Of a DNA stretch of 64,000 nt, positions 27,063-38,697 are shown in pieces. The first letter of the stretch is position 1. The number at the start of each line of letters is the position of its first letter. The notes beneath the pieces are model-generated. The model did not search any database. It saw only the letters and a list, made by a program, of their open reading frames with translations, and was not told the origin of the DNA. The translations under genes and the position numbers were made by a program. The stretch is from the NCBI GenBank assembly GCA_964017145.1, contig OZ024851.1:2294001-2358000 (forward strand), read 5' to 3'. Origin of the DNA: Agrocybe praecox. Taxonomy: Eukaryota > Basidiomycota > Agaricomycetes > Agaricales > Agrocybaceae.

Positions 27063-28232
27063 GCGGAATAGGAGAGACTGAGATGGAAAGCTCTAATTAT
27101 GTGCTAGTACTACGCAACACTTTATCAATAAATTACTGGATGCTAAAGCCTCCGTAAGGGATACATGGGTGTAATTATACCTGCTCTCGTACATGAGAAG
27201 GTGATGACGGCCATCGTTCAGTCACATTCATCATAATCTTTTACTCATTTTTGCCAACCTATCAGAATATTAGTTATAGACGCAGACCATACTAATTGCT
27301 CATTGGCGCTTAATTAGTTGTCATGCTAGCGCTGTACTATGTTATGGACATGGTTGATCCGCAAACACTCTTTCCCCAGATTTCATTTCACGGTGCCTTC
27401 TTGATTTCATTTTACAAAGAGACTTAGAAAGAGAAGGTATATGAAAAGCGCCCTGATCATCAATATCGGTGACATAATTGAAACGTTCTCGCCAACAACT
27501 GAAATAGGAAGAATAACTTCACAAAGGTGAGATATCGCGGTCTCTTCCGTTGGCAGATGGCTTGATGCACAAAATTGTTGAAATTTTTGTGTATAGCCCT
27601 TCAGACGCACGTTCGTAGAATCTAAACAGGTCAGCCGCAAAATCCCCCTGAGTTCTCGCAGTAAACATAAATTTAGACACATTCCCGATCAGGCCTATTT
27701 CTAGACCACATTCCCCCTTGCTAGAAATTAAGCAAGTTCATCCGCAAGACCTAAACTTCATTGGGCGAATAACAGTTGCTTGATCGCACACAAGAGTCTA
27801 CTGACTTCCTTGTGCTACATGTAAAACAAAATGAAGTGAACGACCTACCAAGGTTCGGCAAAAGCATCATAAAGCGCCCATTTCTGCGGTACCGGATTTG
27901 TTCACACCCGAGGTTAATGACGCACGTTTGTCTATCGCTTTATAATATCCTACATGGGTTCAGACTGAGATTGCGGCTTTTGAACTCATCATATTTGAGG
28001 TTACATCACCATCGAGACTTTTTATACCTGATGGTACGTATTTCAGATTCATTCAGGGCTGCGCTCTTGAATCTGACCATTGTCAGGGCATAAGTATATC
28101 AATAGGAAATCTAGGCTGGAATCTTGGAGGAAAACCTTCTTGCTTTGTACGACCACATATATATGCAGAAGAAGTGAAAGTGTGTACCTGTACTACCCAA
28201 GTTAATATCTTCCCCTCAGGGTACTCCGCCTC
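27063..28232. other. Gene-free stretch
   Basis: About 1.17 kb. ORFs at 27776-28093 (+) and complement 27407-27682 have no recognisable motif and no splice partner. A TATATATG element at about 28158-28165 lies some 70 nt before the DUF6534 start and may be its TATA box. Confidence 0.4.
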
Positions 28233-29965
28233 ATGGACCTCCAAGTCGAACAGACGCCTTATGCGAGAACTTTGTAAGTTTTGCTCTTATCATAATGTCA
28301 GTATTATACTTACGTGCGAGTGTTCTACTCAACAAGGTCAGGCTCTTTGGTCAGTGATAAACACACTGCGTAGTTATTGAGCTTGGCGCTTAAAAGTGTT
28401 GCTTAGATTATTGGAGCTTTGCTGAATTGGGGCCTCATGGGTATTTTGATGGCGCAAACTTGTTCGTATTAGCCTTCTCTTAAATACATTTGTCAACCGT
28501 TCTAAGCTAAAATCTCTATACCGTCCGACTAGATGGTTACTATATGGCCTTTCCTAAGGATGGACGCCGGGCCAAAGCTCTCGTTTACACCGTCTTCGCA
28601 CTGGAGGCGGTACAGACGGCAGTGTGCACCTGCGATGTTTTTATGGCACTCTCCTCCTCTTTTGGAGACGCACAAGCATTGGATAAGATCCGGAATTATG
28701 GGATTACCATTCCTCTATCCGGAGGTTTATGTGCGTGTCTATTTAAGCTCATCGACCTTCTATAATTTCTGAGAAGATTATTAATATTATGGGATTTAGC
28801 TGGGGGAATAGGGCAATCTTTCTTCGCTTTCAGAATATGGAAATTTACTAGCGGAGAATCGAAAAAAATGTCCATAATAATTGCTACGGTACGGTGCCAC
28901 AGAACCTTCTAACCTTCCGGAGCTCATATAAGTTGGATAGTTTTCCCTCGCTTCGATTGTCTCGGCGCTCGCAGCAGCAGGTGCATTCTACAAGGCGGGA
29001 GTGATTTCTACTTTATTAGGAATTGGAGATCAGGACTCCCTGGCTTCGATAGGCGTAAGCCAGCTTGGGTCGCTTCGCAGAGCCTATTTTTTGACGGATA
29101 CCAATTTAGGTGTGGAACGGGATTGGCGCTATTTGTGACATTACGATCGCATTAGCTATGCCATACTACGTGAGTTTCTCATCCTGTACGCGAATGTAAA
29201 AGTTACTGATGCTATTGCACCCAGCTTTTGCGTCACGGAACAGGCTTGCCTTCGACGCATGTCGTGGTCGTCAAGCTCATCCGTCTCATCATTGAGACTG
29301 GTGGGTTAACAGGTACGCATGTGACCGTAAATGTTACCTTCAAAAGATGACTAAATTACATTCATTTACCAGCAATTGTCGCCATCTTCAACTTATGTTT
29401 ATACTTTGCCAACACGCCATCGTTTATAATAGCCGGACTAACGCTGTCCAAGGTCTATGCCAATACCATTTTGGTCCTCCTCAACAATCGAATGCAGATC
29501 ATCGATGGCCGTTCGATTATAATCTCCAATTCAGCTTCTTTCAATGGAAATCTGGCAGAACTGGCGGAAAGTCCGACAAGTGTCACGATGACGATACCTT
29601 CTCCCGAAACTACGCCAAATATAAAGTCAGGGCCCCCTAAGACGTTGAGGAAGCCGAAAACAATCAGGCAAGGCTCAACATCGACCGTATTAGTATCCAA
29701 CGATAGGTTGTTGTTTAGACTGGACGACCTGCAGATTGGTCGCAGGGTGGGTAGCAGCCCTGTCCCAACAAGGGTCAGCTATACCCCGCGTGATAGCGGT
29801 GCCATGGAACGTCCATTGCATGCTGTCGGCAGTTCTAGTACTTTGAACAAGACTATAGCTACGGATGGTGGATCTGATGTTGGGAATGAACTGAAAGAGG
29901 AGAGAGGAAGTGTGGAATCAGATGTGAGTTTTACGCACTTATTGATACCAAACACAGGCCACTGA
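28233..29965 (+). CDS. DUF6534 multi-pass membrane protein A
   Basis: Basidiomycete-type integral membrane protein of unknown function, 416 aa. Exons: 28233-28273, 28337-28349, 28407-28461, 28533-28730, 28800-28888, 28941-29054, 29110-29169, 29225-29312, 29373-29965, all in phase. Family features are IIGALLNWGLMGILMAQTY (first helix), FPKDGRRAKALVYTVFALE, VWNGIGAICDITIALAM, LPSTHVVVVKLIRLIIETG and LTLSKVYANTILVLLNNRM. About seven hydrophobic segments precede a ~150-residue cytosolic-looking tail rich in Ser, Thr and Pro. The second exon is only 13 nt and was accepted because DUF6534 gene B has a 13-nt exon at the same position and phase. Substrate or partner is unknown. Confidence 0.85.
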
Positions 29966-30155
29966 AGGAGCCTCTGCGTCATAGCAAATGGAAAGGCAAG
30001 GAACCTTGAAATGATGCCCGATTTGAGATGCAAGTGTTTTCGGCGTTAGTTTCTCTTTATTTCACGCTGCGGATCGTAATATTATGATATGTAGGCTTCT
30101 CTCCCGTGGAGAAATATGTAAATAAGTATTAGAATGTAATGGGATTGCGTACAGG

Positions 30156-31231
30156 TTATGCTGGGTAACGAGGAGGGGGCAGAGGTTGATTTCTATAGGA
30201 GGTGTAGCGTTTAAGTAGCTCCAAAGACCTTTCGTATTTTTCCCGCATCTCGTCCGTCATCTTTGACATAACCTTGATGGGCTTTTCGTATTTCGAGAAC
30301 TGGTCCGCTTTCTCTATTAGTTCTGCTAGGCCTAATCGCTCCCTTGTTTCGCGTAGGTGGTCGGTATACTTCTTCTCCAGCTGCACGATTAATTCGGGGT
30401 TTTCGCCCACTCTTCCGAAGAAGGCGTCTCTGGCTTTGACGAATTCTTTGTAGCTCTTCATTTGGGTAACAGCACGAGAGACCTTTCCTATACGAGCATC
30501 CTGTCTCCGTCTATTGAGGTGCGAGGAATCGAGTCCGACGCCAACTTCTGTTCCAACGACCGTCTTGCCCTTTGGAGGGGGGGTAGGTCGCACCCGCTCT
30601 TCCTCTGGTATCGTTTTCCATACCCAGTCCACGTGGGAAGTCGTCAGTCGAATTTTCTTGTCCCCGGAAGCAGCTTGGGCAGCTAACGCCTTGGCATTCG
30701 GTACTCTGGACATTTTGATTTCTTTGTTGTCCTCTAGAAACTGCAAAATTTCTTTCTTTAAGAACCTGCCGTCCCCCATTAAGCAAATCCACAACCAACT
30801 GGGAAAAATGAATACCTGACAGAACGTATAGGATGTTCTGGATGCGGAGGGTAGTTGTCAACGACATCAACCGCCAATTTCCCTTGCTTTAGTCTAGCTT
30901 TCCTCGTGTAGACGGGCAGCGCGGACCTCACTGGTAGAGTTGGGAAGGTGTTTTTGTGAGGTTCAAAAGGCGCTGGTGAGGGTTGCTGAAGGGCGAGCTT
31001 GAACATATCAGCGGTAGTAAAGCCATTTTGGAAGCCATGTTTCTGGATAAGACTGCGGACAATGGCAAGTCCAGCCTGCTGCGGTGTAAGGAGAGCCATG
31101 AGCAACGTTGAGTGACGGACATAGTCGCGACGAAATTTCAGTGCTGTACGCGATTTATTACGTAATGAATAGTTTATTTGGACGGCGGCGTGGGGTGCAA
31201 ACAGAGGCGGATTCGGCGTTGTGCGGGCCAT
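30156..31231 (-). CDS. Conserved hypothetical protein
   Basis: Two exons, complement of 30816-31231 and 30156-30765 (50-nt intron), 341 aa. I do not recognise a named family. The N-terminal third is basic (NKSRTALKFRRDYVRHSTL, then LLTPQQAGLAIVRSLIQKHG and FTTADMFKLALQQP). The middle contains FLKKEILQFLEDNKEIKMSR and SHVDWVWKTIPEEERVRP. The C-terminal part is a long charged helical region. The basic helical composition would fit a mitochondrial or ribosome-associated protein, but that is a guess. It starts 47 bp from the divergent DCP1 start codon and ends 190 bp from the DUF6534 A stop codon, convergently. The coding potential is clear. Confidence 0.75.
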
Positions 31232-31278
31232 TGTAATGCCTGTTCACCGGTGCAGCAGACGACGTATACCTCACCCAG
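31232..31278. promoter_or_regulatory. 47-bp bidirectional promoter/5' region
   Basis: Only 47 bp separate the start codons of the hypothetical gene (-) and DCP1 (+). At least one transcript must therefore start inside the other gene's coding sequence, or both 5' UTRs are extremely short. There is no TATA box. Confidence 0.55.
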
Positions 31279-33889
31279 ATGGGCCCTCCCCGTAACACTC
31301 CTCTACGCTCTACAACGACCACAACAACATCACAAATGAATCCCCAATCGTCCTCGCAACCTTCAGCACCTATAAGCACCCAGATCCCAGTGGGAACAAG
31401 TCTGGGCATGTCCCCTGCTTCGCGGTATAAACACAACATCAAAGTACTTCGGCGGCGGGATCCATCTATCACCTCAATATTTGACCAGTTTAGCCACGTT
31501 TGTGTCTACCACCATGATGGGGAAGCCTGGCGGAAACAAGGCTATGAGGGTACAATGTTCTTGTTTGAACGGTGAGCCGCCAGTTGATTGGAATCAATGT
31601 TTGGGGCCTTTTTTAAACCTTTTGTCTCGTTTTTATCAGAGCATCATACCCTCCGTACGGACTATATGTCCTTAATCGCGTTGGTGCAGAGGACTATATT
31701 CAAGGAATATATCCAGAGGATGAATTTGTTACCAGCGGTCAATACTTAATCGTCAAATCTTTCCCTGACTTTTTGGCCCGGAGATTGGCCAACCTACCAT
31801 CAACTGCTAATGGGGAACCACACGATAGATTCTCAGACGTCTATACTATACCAAATATCGACCAGATTGATTCCAAAATGAAGGGCCGGTCAACGGTGGT
31901 GGGTCTATGGACGCTTGCTTCATCCTCGCGGGAATCCATGGACGAGGTGTTAAAAAAGTGCGTCTTGTCTTCGTTGCCTTCGTCTTTCTATTCACGCACT
32001 TGTAGGTTACATTCATATATCAAGAAAAATGAACCATATCCTGCTAGGTTCCGCTACGATCCTGACAAGCCTCCGCCACCTCACAGGTTGCAAGCTGTTC
32101 CCAGACAGACAGGTGTGACCTCATGCCTTTCCTTTTTCGCACCCATGACCAACCTTCTTCAGCTGGTTATACTTCAGATGTATCTGATTCACAGCATAGA
32201 TCGCAGTCAGATAGTGAAACCGACCATGGAAACCAGTCCGATGCACCCTCTGCAAATAGTGGTGGGATGTCGGAAGTCGAGATGCTTTTCTATAAGAAAC
32301 TCGTCGCTCCATCCACACCAAGCCGCCAACCACAGACTACTCAATCCACCAGTATCGACCTGAACACTCTGTTCGCATCAGTTGCCCCCAATGCAAGCAC
32401 TTCCTCACAAGGACACGACGTTTCTGCCCCTCCGTCATTCTCTACACCAAACACTGGAATCTCATTGTTAAACAGCATCTTTGCTTCAGCTTCTTCTCCC
32501 TCACCACACAAGCAGACCACGATCGTATCCCCGCAGCCCACCATCTCGACTTCGGGGCCTCAGGTACTCAACCAAGACGTATTATCAAACCTCCTCGGTT
32601 TACCCTCCCGGACTGCATCAGCAGCATCAACATTTAGCACATCTGCCTCGTTGATTTCTCACCCCAGCTCGCGAGAGGGTGATAACGAAGATGATGGCGA
32701 AAGCGATTCTCCAGGCGGCTTTACGGATCCTACGGACAATGCATCTTATCGACCGGGCCAAAATATTGCCCGAACAGCGAGTTCTGAACTCCTCACTTCA
32801 CTTGGACTTGGTGTACCACGGCTTGGTTCGCAAGGAAAGATCAACGGCGACGTAACCCCTCGAGGCCCTTTGAACCAAAGTCTTCAAGGCAGACCGCCGA
32901 TGCCTTCTTCCATCGAATCGATCCCGTCAACTGCGACAGTTCGTGGAGGTCCTCAGCAATACTCTAACGTAAAACCCCAAGCTCCTGAAGAGAATGGTAA
33001 GCCTAGGGCAAATCGGACCCTCGTACCATTTGAACCGGATTCCGAGCTTTGGCCCTACTCACGTGGCCCTGTCGACGAAAGCTCACCTACGGATGGCGGG
33101 GATGATGGAGAAATCATGGAGCTTGACTTTGGAGAAACAAGTGTTCTGAGCGACCCTGTTGCTTTTGACAAGGTACTGAAGAATCGAAAGAGTGCCATCA
33201 GTCTGAACGGGAATGTCAACGGTCACAGCTACACGAATGGCAGCGGGAATGGTGTTGTTCGCGTCAACGCTGCCACAACGGCCAATGGGAATGGGAAGAA
33301 AAATAAGAAGAGCAGGAAAGAGCAGCAAAAAGAGGAGATTGAAAGGAGTTGGGATATTCCGCCCCCATCGCCTGCTGCGCATAATGTGATTTCTAATGAT
33401 GATTTGCTCTACGGCCCGCCAGCTTCCCCTTCTCCCAGTCCATCGCCTGTACTGAACGCACAGCAACAACACAGTCTTCAAGTGGCACCTATCGCCGAGA
33501 TGAAGACGCCCACGATGAATGCCAATGCTGTATTGGGCCAGATCAACGGCTATGAGCATGTCAACAACACATCGTTGTCACACAAAGGAAAGGGCAAAGT
33601 TGTCATCAATGGTCGCCCAAAGATCAATGGATATGTCAACAACTTGGATGCAGAGGCTGTGACCGACAGTATGATTGGTGCTCTTGGAAGGCAACCGAAT
33701 TCGATGAGCAGGCTTGAAAGGAATGAGTTTGCGAAGCAGTTGTTAACACTCATTCAGGTCCGTGAAATTTTTTTATTTTCTAAAAAAGTAAGAAAGTGAC
33801 ATTTGTCTGATCAATTCCTTTTCTATTTGCAGACGGACAACGTGTTTGTCGACACCCTTTGGCACGAATACCTGGCTCGTGCGACCTAG
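31279..33889 (+). CDS. dcp1: mRNA-decapping protein Dcp1
   Basis: Decapping co-activator that binds Dcp2 and promotes 5'-cap removal in cytoplasmic P-bodies. Exons: 31279-31571, 31640-31957, 32006-32112, 32163-33757, 33833-33889; 789 aa. The EVH1/DCP1 domain covers about residues 48-200: YKHNIKVLRRRDPSITSIF, HVCVYHHDGEAWRKQGYEG, TMFLFERASYPPYGLYVLNR and VGLWTLASSSRESMDEVLK. The following ~500 residues are Ser/Pro/Asn-rich and disordered, normal for basidiomycete Dcp1. A conserved C-terminal helix (SRLERNEFAKQLLTLIQ then TDNVFVDTLWHEYLAR) corresponds to the Dcp1 trimerisation motif and is split by the last intron, so that 57-nt exon is needed. Start codon alternatives at residues 20 and 44 cannot be excluded. 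Confidence 0.92.
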
Positions 33890-36800
33890 GGAAATTTCCC
33901 ATTGTCATTCTCATAATTAAGCTCGATCCATCGTCTCTTGGGCGATTTTACACGCGATCCAATCAACGTCGACGTGCTAATCGTTACAAATCCGCCACCA
34001 TCACCACTTCCTCCCTCTCCAATCGCGCTTGCCTAATTTAATTCTTCATTTTTATTATTGTCATTGACATCCTCAATTCCTCATTCACCTCCACCACTAC
34101 TCAACGCTCGAAGTCTTCTTGTATTCCCGTTTCCTTTCGTCCCCACTGTTTATATCTTCTTGGGTATCGTTTTCACACTCAGACTCGGATCTCTCATCGC
34201 CCTTCCTGAAAAATTATCGCACAACGAACACGAAACGTATCATGGACTTCAATTCACAATTTATCATTATCATCTGAAAGGGTAATCACTACCTACACTG
34301 GCACTTTTGATTGTTCCCCTGCTCCATCGCGAACGACTACCAGCATCACCTCTTCAAGTCAATCTTAACATGACCTAGCATTGGTGCCAACCAACCAACC
34401 AACGATTACAACATCAACTCGTTCAGTAAATATAGTAACTACATAAACGCAAGCAGTGTATTCCTAGCCATTTCTCCATTTCTCTTTCTCGCTCGCCTTT
34501 TTCTTTCTTTTTCATTACCTCCTTTATCCCGTCACCTTTTGTTTCTTCCTTCCCCCCTTCATTTTTCGTGTTTGTCCCATTTACACCTTTTTCGGTTCTG
34601 TGTTTTCATTTCTGGTTGTATCTTCATATCTTCATCCAATTGCAGTCCTGGCCCCGCCATCTCTATCCTTTTTCTTCTTTTTCATCCATGTCGGTTTGTA
34701 TATTGACGATCCTTCTTTCTTTCTTTCATTCACGATCATCATCTCTTCTTTTCCCGACTTTGTTTATCTCGTGTCCTAGCTTTTTTCCTATCGTCTTGTT
34801 GTCACGCATGATGTTTTTCTGTAGCTACCTGGTCCCATGTCTGCGAAGCAATTACGCTACTACTAGTCCTAGTTAAACGTATCCAGTCCTTACTGTTGCC
34901 CTTCTCGAATCCCCCTATCTAGTATTTCAATCACCTCGTCCATTTCTATCTCCCACCCTCCTTCCTCGTACAAATCCCATTCATCTGGGATATTGATACC
35001 TTCATCATCTTCACCGTTGAACATTCACCATCACCATGTTGTTTACACACATATATCGATCATTTTGTAGCATAATGAGATTTAAAAAAATAACGTGTTT
35101 TTATGGTTAATTCGTTCGACTTTCAGGAGTAAATGTAATTATAACCTTTTATCTGTAAGTTCAGGAGGAATTGAGACCTTCGTTCATATTTCTTAACCCT
35201 AATTTTGCTCAGGGTTTGAGTTGGGCTTGAACGTTGAACGTTCGGCGTTGAGAGGGGTATCAAACCGCACGAGACCTGCTAGCGTGAATTGCGTCTCGAG
35301 TCTTTCCATCATGATCCATACATTCATAACAGTCACAGCTGAATATACGCTGTCTTTCTACCGGAATATCATTGGTGCACGGCTTGTCCAATAGGGTCGA
35401 TGATTTCGAAATGCTAGCTATGTTCCTGTGGCACCAAAAATTCCTTTAGTCAAGAGGCGCTCGCAGGCAAGTCAAGACTCTCGGGCTACATCAGGTTCCT
35501 TTCGCACTTAAGCCTTACTGAAAAAATGTTCAAAATGCGTTAGGCTATGGCTGTGGTGGTGGTGACCCACGTTGAACGCCCTTGATCGAACTTGGGCCAG
35601 CGAAAAGTGGATTTAACTTTACTAAATCCAGTTCTTTTGCGCCTTGGTTTTGTTGTCGGGTAACTAGGATATGTCAGATAAAGGTGCGTGTGCGAACTCT
35701 ATCTCATTAATCTCCTTTTGCCAACGCTTTTGCAGGAGATTAACTGTCGATTTTGCCATCGCCTTTGCTTGCACCGAACCCCACCATCGTTCACCCTGAA
35801 AGTTTTCGTTATGCGAAATTTTGTGAACTTCTCGGTTTTGTCAGCGTTGGAGAACGCGACGGAGGTTTTCGTGCAGTACGCGCTATCCCTCCTGTGGATT
35901 TAGCTAAACTCTGGGTCAAAGATCAACAAAATTCGAATACGTGAATTTAACTTCTGGCATTAATCAGAACTGGTCTTTCGAAGTGCTTCCTCAGTCTATC
36001 AATCCGGACCCTTTTGTGTGGAAATTAAAAAATAATCCCCACCTCTAGAGAGCTGAAGGAGCAAACGCGTGTTCTCGGACATCAGAAAACCTGCAACTCA
36101 CGCTGTCCTCTCTGATCTTTAATGGATGTCATCCTAAAATCGTTCGGCCCCCACAAATCCTTTTAGCTGATATCCTGTGCTATTAACAGTCCTCGGAAGA
36201 AACGACGACGTCAGTTCTTACTCTCCGAGAGTCGGTGTAATGTGGGTATGGTTTTATCCCTCTCCCTCTTCCTTAGATAAATTGACGAGGATGTTTGATA
36301 TGCAGGGCGTAATATTCAAGATTTTCATACTCGCTCAGGTATTCTCATTCTATCTTAAAGCGCAATGACGAAGTTTTCCAACACGTTGGCCCCGGTTCAC
36401 ATTACGGCCATGACTCTGAGTCAGCCTCGGAATTCATCAGTACGTCCTACGATCGAGCTTTATAACGACTCCGTTAATATCTCTGACGTTGACAATTACC
36501 AGGAAGCGCGTCATTTCTTAATCCCAAGTTGGGAATCTCTATGTTATGTGGGACTTACGAAGCACAGTTCTCTCATGAATGCCATGCCAATATATCGATA
36601 TTTGAACATATGTTCTCTTCAGCGACAAAAAACCGCGTGGCCCACCAGGACCCCTTTTCGACATTTCTAAGCCGTGTCATTCCACGCGTTTGAATGTATA
36701 TTTTCAATGGCGTCTGAAATGCCGTAGGTGTTAATTATGGGACGCATGCATGTTCCCTTGCATAAATCGCAGTATCCAAATGCAGCAATGCCCTTTCTTG

Positions 36801-37018
36801 GCCCTTTAACCGAAAACCAATTATATCCTCAGCCAGACTCTTGGACACTGTCAAATTCGCGTCCAATTTTCAAGCTTCCAGTCATTTTCAGAGAAGAATG
36901 TACAAAACTGAATTCTTATTTAGGCTCGCTGTCGATCTCCACGACTCTAGCATATCAGTATAATAAGCGATTGTTTTTCGGCGTCCATCTTTCTCTTCCC
37001 CAGGATTCCTGGCCCGTC
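33890..37018. other. Long gene-poor stretch
   Basis: 3.1 kb with no supported gene. The part from 33890 to about 35040 is strikingly rich in C and T on the + strand (for example 34440-34800) and probably holds the DCP1 3' UTR. ORFs there are composition artefacts. A small reading frame at 35753-35944 (LLGFVSVGERDGGF region) and pieces at 36170-36670 might be gene remnants, but no family is recognisable. Confidence 0.4.
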
Positions 37019-38616
37019 ATGTCTCCCGTTCCCCTCACTCCAGCCGAAGCCACTCTTTTACCATTGGCCCTACCTTTGTATGTCTCCTCTTGTGATTACT
37101 CGTATTTTGATTCTAAATGTCTATTCACGCAGATTGACTTCACTGGTACATCCATCTTGTACTCCAAATCAAAAGAAGTCTAACCATCAAGCCATCTCTA
37201 GCAAATCGGCTCTCTTCTAACATGGGGACTACAAGGAGTTCTCTGCGTCCAAGTTTGTGAGTTTTCTTGATTCCTTCGCAAGGAAGATCTTTTTCTGAAA
37301 TTGCGTCTGCAGACAATTACTACCTCAGTTTCCCAAAAGACCCTCTGTATATGAAGGTTGTAGTCTATACTTCATTGGTCTTGGAGATCTCCCAGACCCT
37401 AATGGTTACCTACGACTCCCATTTAATATTTTCGGAGGGATATGGGGACTTACTGGGTCTCAACGACCTCCACTTACTCTGGCTCACGCTCCCTATCTTT
37501 GGAGGCATCAGTAAGTTCTCCTCTTTCTCACAGAGGTTGTACACGGCTGAACTCCTTTATAGTGGGTCTGCTCTGCCACTTAGTATTTGCTTATCGAATC
37601 TCTCTTTTATCCGAATCTAAAATCGTCGGAGGCGGGATCGCTGCTGTGAGTTGACTGATCATGTCACCTTGTGGCGTTTAGCTTTTCTTTCTTACTCACG
37701 GTCGTTTCCCTTTCTTTTCCCTCGGATATGTAGCTTGCGATCTGTGCCGCCGTCTCCGCGTTTGTCTTCGGTGGGAAGCTACATATTGCAGGGAACTTGT
37801 CCAAGGTCATCATCATGAAACACATCTATCTTACGTGTGGTGTGCGTATCTATCTTATGTCCTCGTCGATGTTCAGCCAAACTTATTTCCATCTGTGTCC
37901 ACAGGTTTGGAATGGGTCCGGTGCACTGTGTGACATTGCTATCTCCTCGTGCATGTTTTACTTCGTAAGGAATTTTTTTTCCCTAGTTGCTTCTTGCTAA
38001 CGCGAAAGCTAGTTGTCGAGGAGCCATACTGGCTTCAAGAACACCGACCTTCTCATCACGAGAATTATTAGACTCACCATTGAAACAGGCATGGCCACAG
38101 GTGCATCCACTTTTTTTTGAAGGAGGTTTAATCATTAATTTTTACTTCAGCTACTGCGTCAATTTGCAGCGCCGTCCTTTTCGTCGGGTTTCGCGAAAGG
38201 ATCACAGTCAGCGTCTACTTTATCGTTCCTGCCATTATGATCACCAAGCTGTACGCCATTACCATTCTCGCGACCTTCAATAACCGTCCCCACGCTGTCG
38301 GTGGCCCACCTCCACTTCCTGAGAATGACAACTCGTTTGAAGACAATAAGGTCTATTCTCAGAACCTTGAGCGGTTGGCCAATGAAATAAGAATAGGCCG
38401 AACTGTCGTACAGCAGGTCTGGAAAGACGACGTGCCGCTTTCCCATCTCCAGGTCAGTAATAATAGTTTTTGACAATTCCATTTTTGAGAAACGTTATAT
38501 ATTCATTAAACTCTTTTTAGATGCACACAGGTGATGAACATTCGGCAAAGGACATGGATGACAGCGAGACTATCCAAGAAAGTCCCATTCGTAAGGATGG
38601 GTCACTGAAGTTCTAG
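37019..38616 (+). CDS. DUF6534 multi-pass membrane protein B
   Basis: Second DUF6534 gene, 353 aa. Exons: 37019-37077, 37133-37145, 37202-37256, 37313-37510, 37563-37645, 37734-37841, 37905-37964, 38013-38100, 38151-38452, 38521-38616. It shares exon lengths 13, 55, 198, 60 and 88 nt with gene A. Motifs: QIGSLLTWGLQGVLCVQV, YYLSFPKDPLYMKVVVYTSL, VWNGSGALCDIAISSCMF, LLITRIIRLTIETGMATAT and MITKLYAITILATFNNR. About seven hydrophobic segments are followed by a shorter acidic tail than in gene A. The last intron is absent from gene A. It converges on ORC2 with 81 bp between stop codons. Function is unknown; the family is probably sensory or transport related, but nothing in the sequence shows which. 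Confidence 0.85.
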
Positions 38617-38697
38617 ATCATATAATTCCACACTTTACTATCTTTATTCCTAGTAACAATTACACCCCACAAGTTGAAACATTTGTATATTACACTA

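Noticed and set aside
28295..28336. Alternative first exon of DUF6534 A starting MSVLYLRA
   Set aside because: It is in phase with exon 3, but the model with an upstream MDLQVEQTPYART exon and a 13-nt exon matches the exon pattern of DUF6534 gene B.
31158..31472. 104-codon minus-strand ORF across the DCP1 start
   Set aside because: It overlaps two well-supported genes out of frame and has no motif.
34058..34876. ORFs of 75-102 codons rich in Ser, Phe and Pro after DCP1
   Set aside because: They are products of C/T-rich sequence that lacks stop codons by composition; no domain or splice partner.
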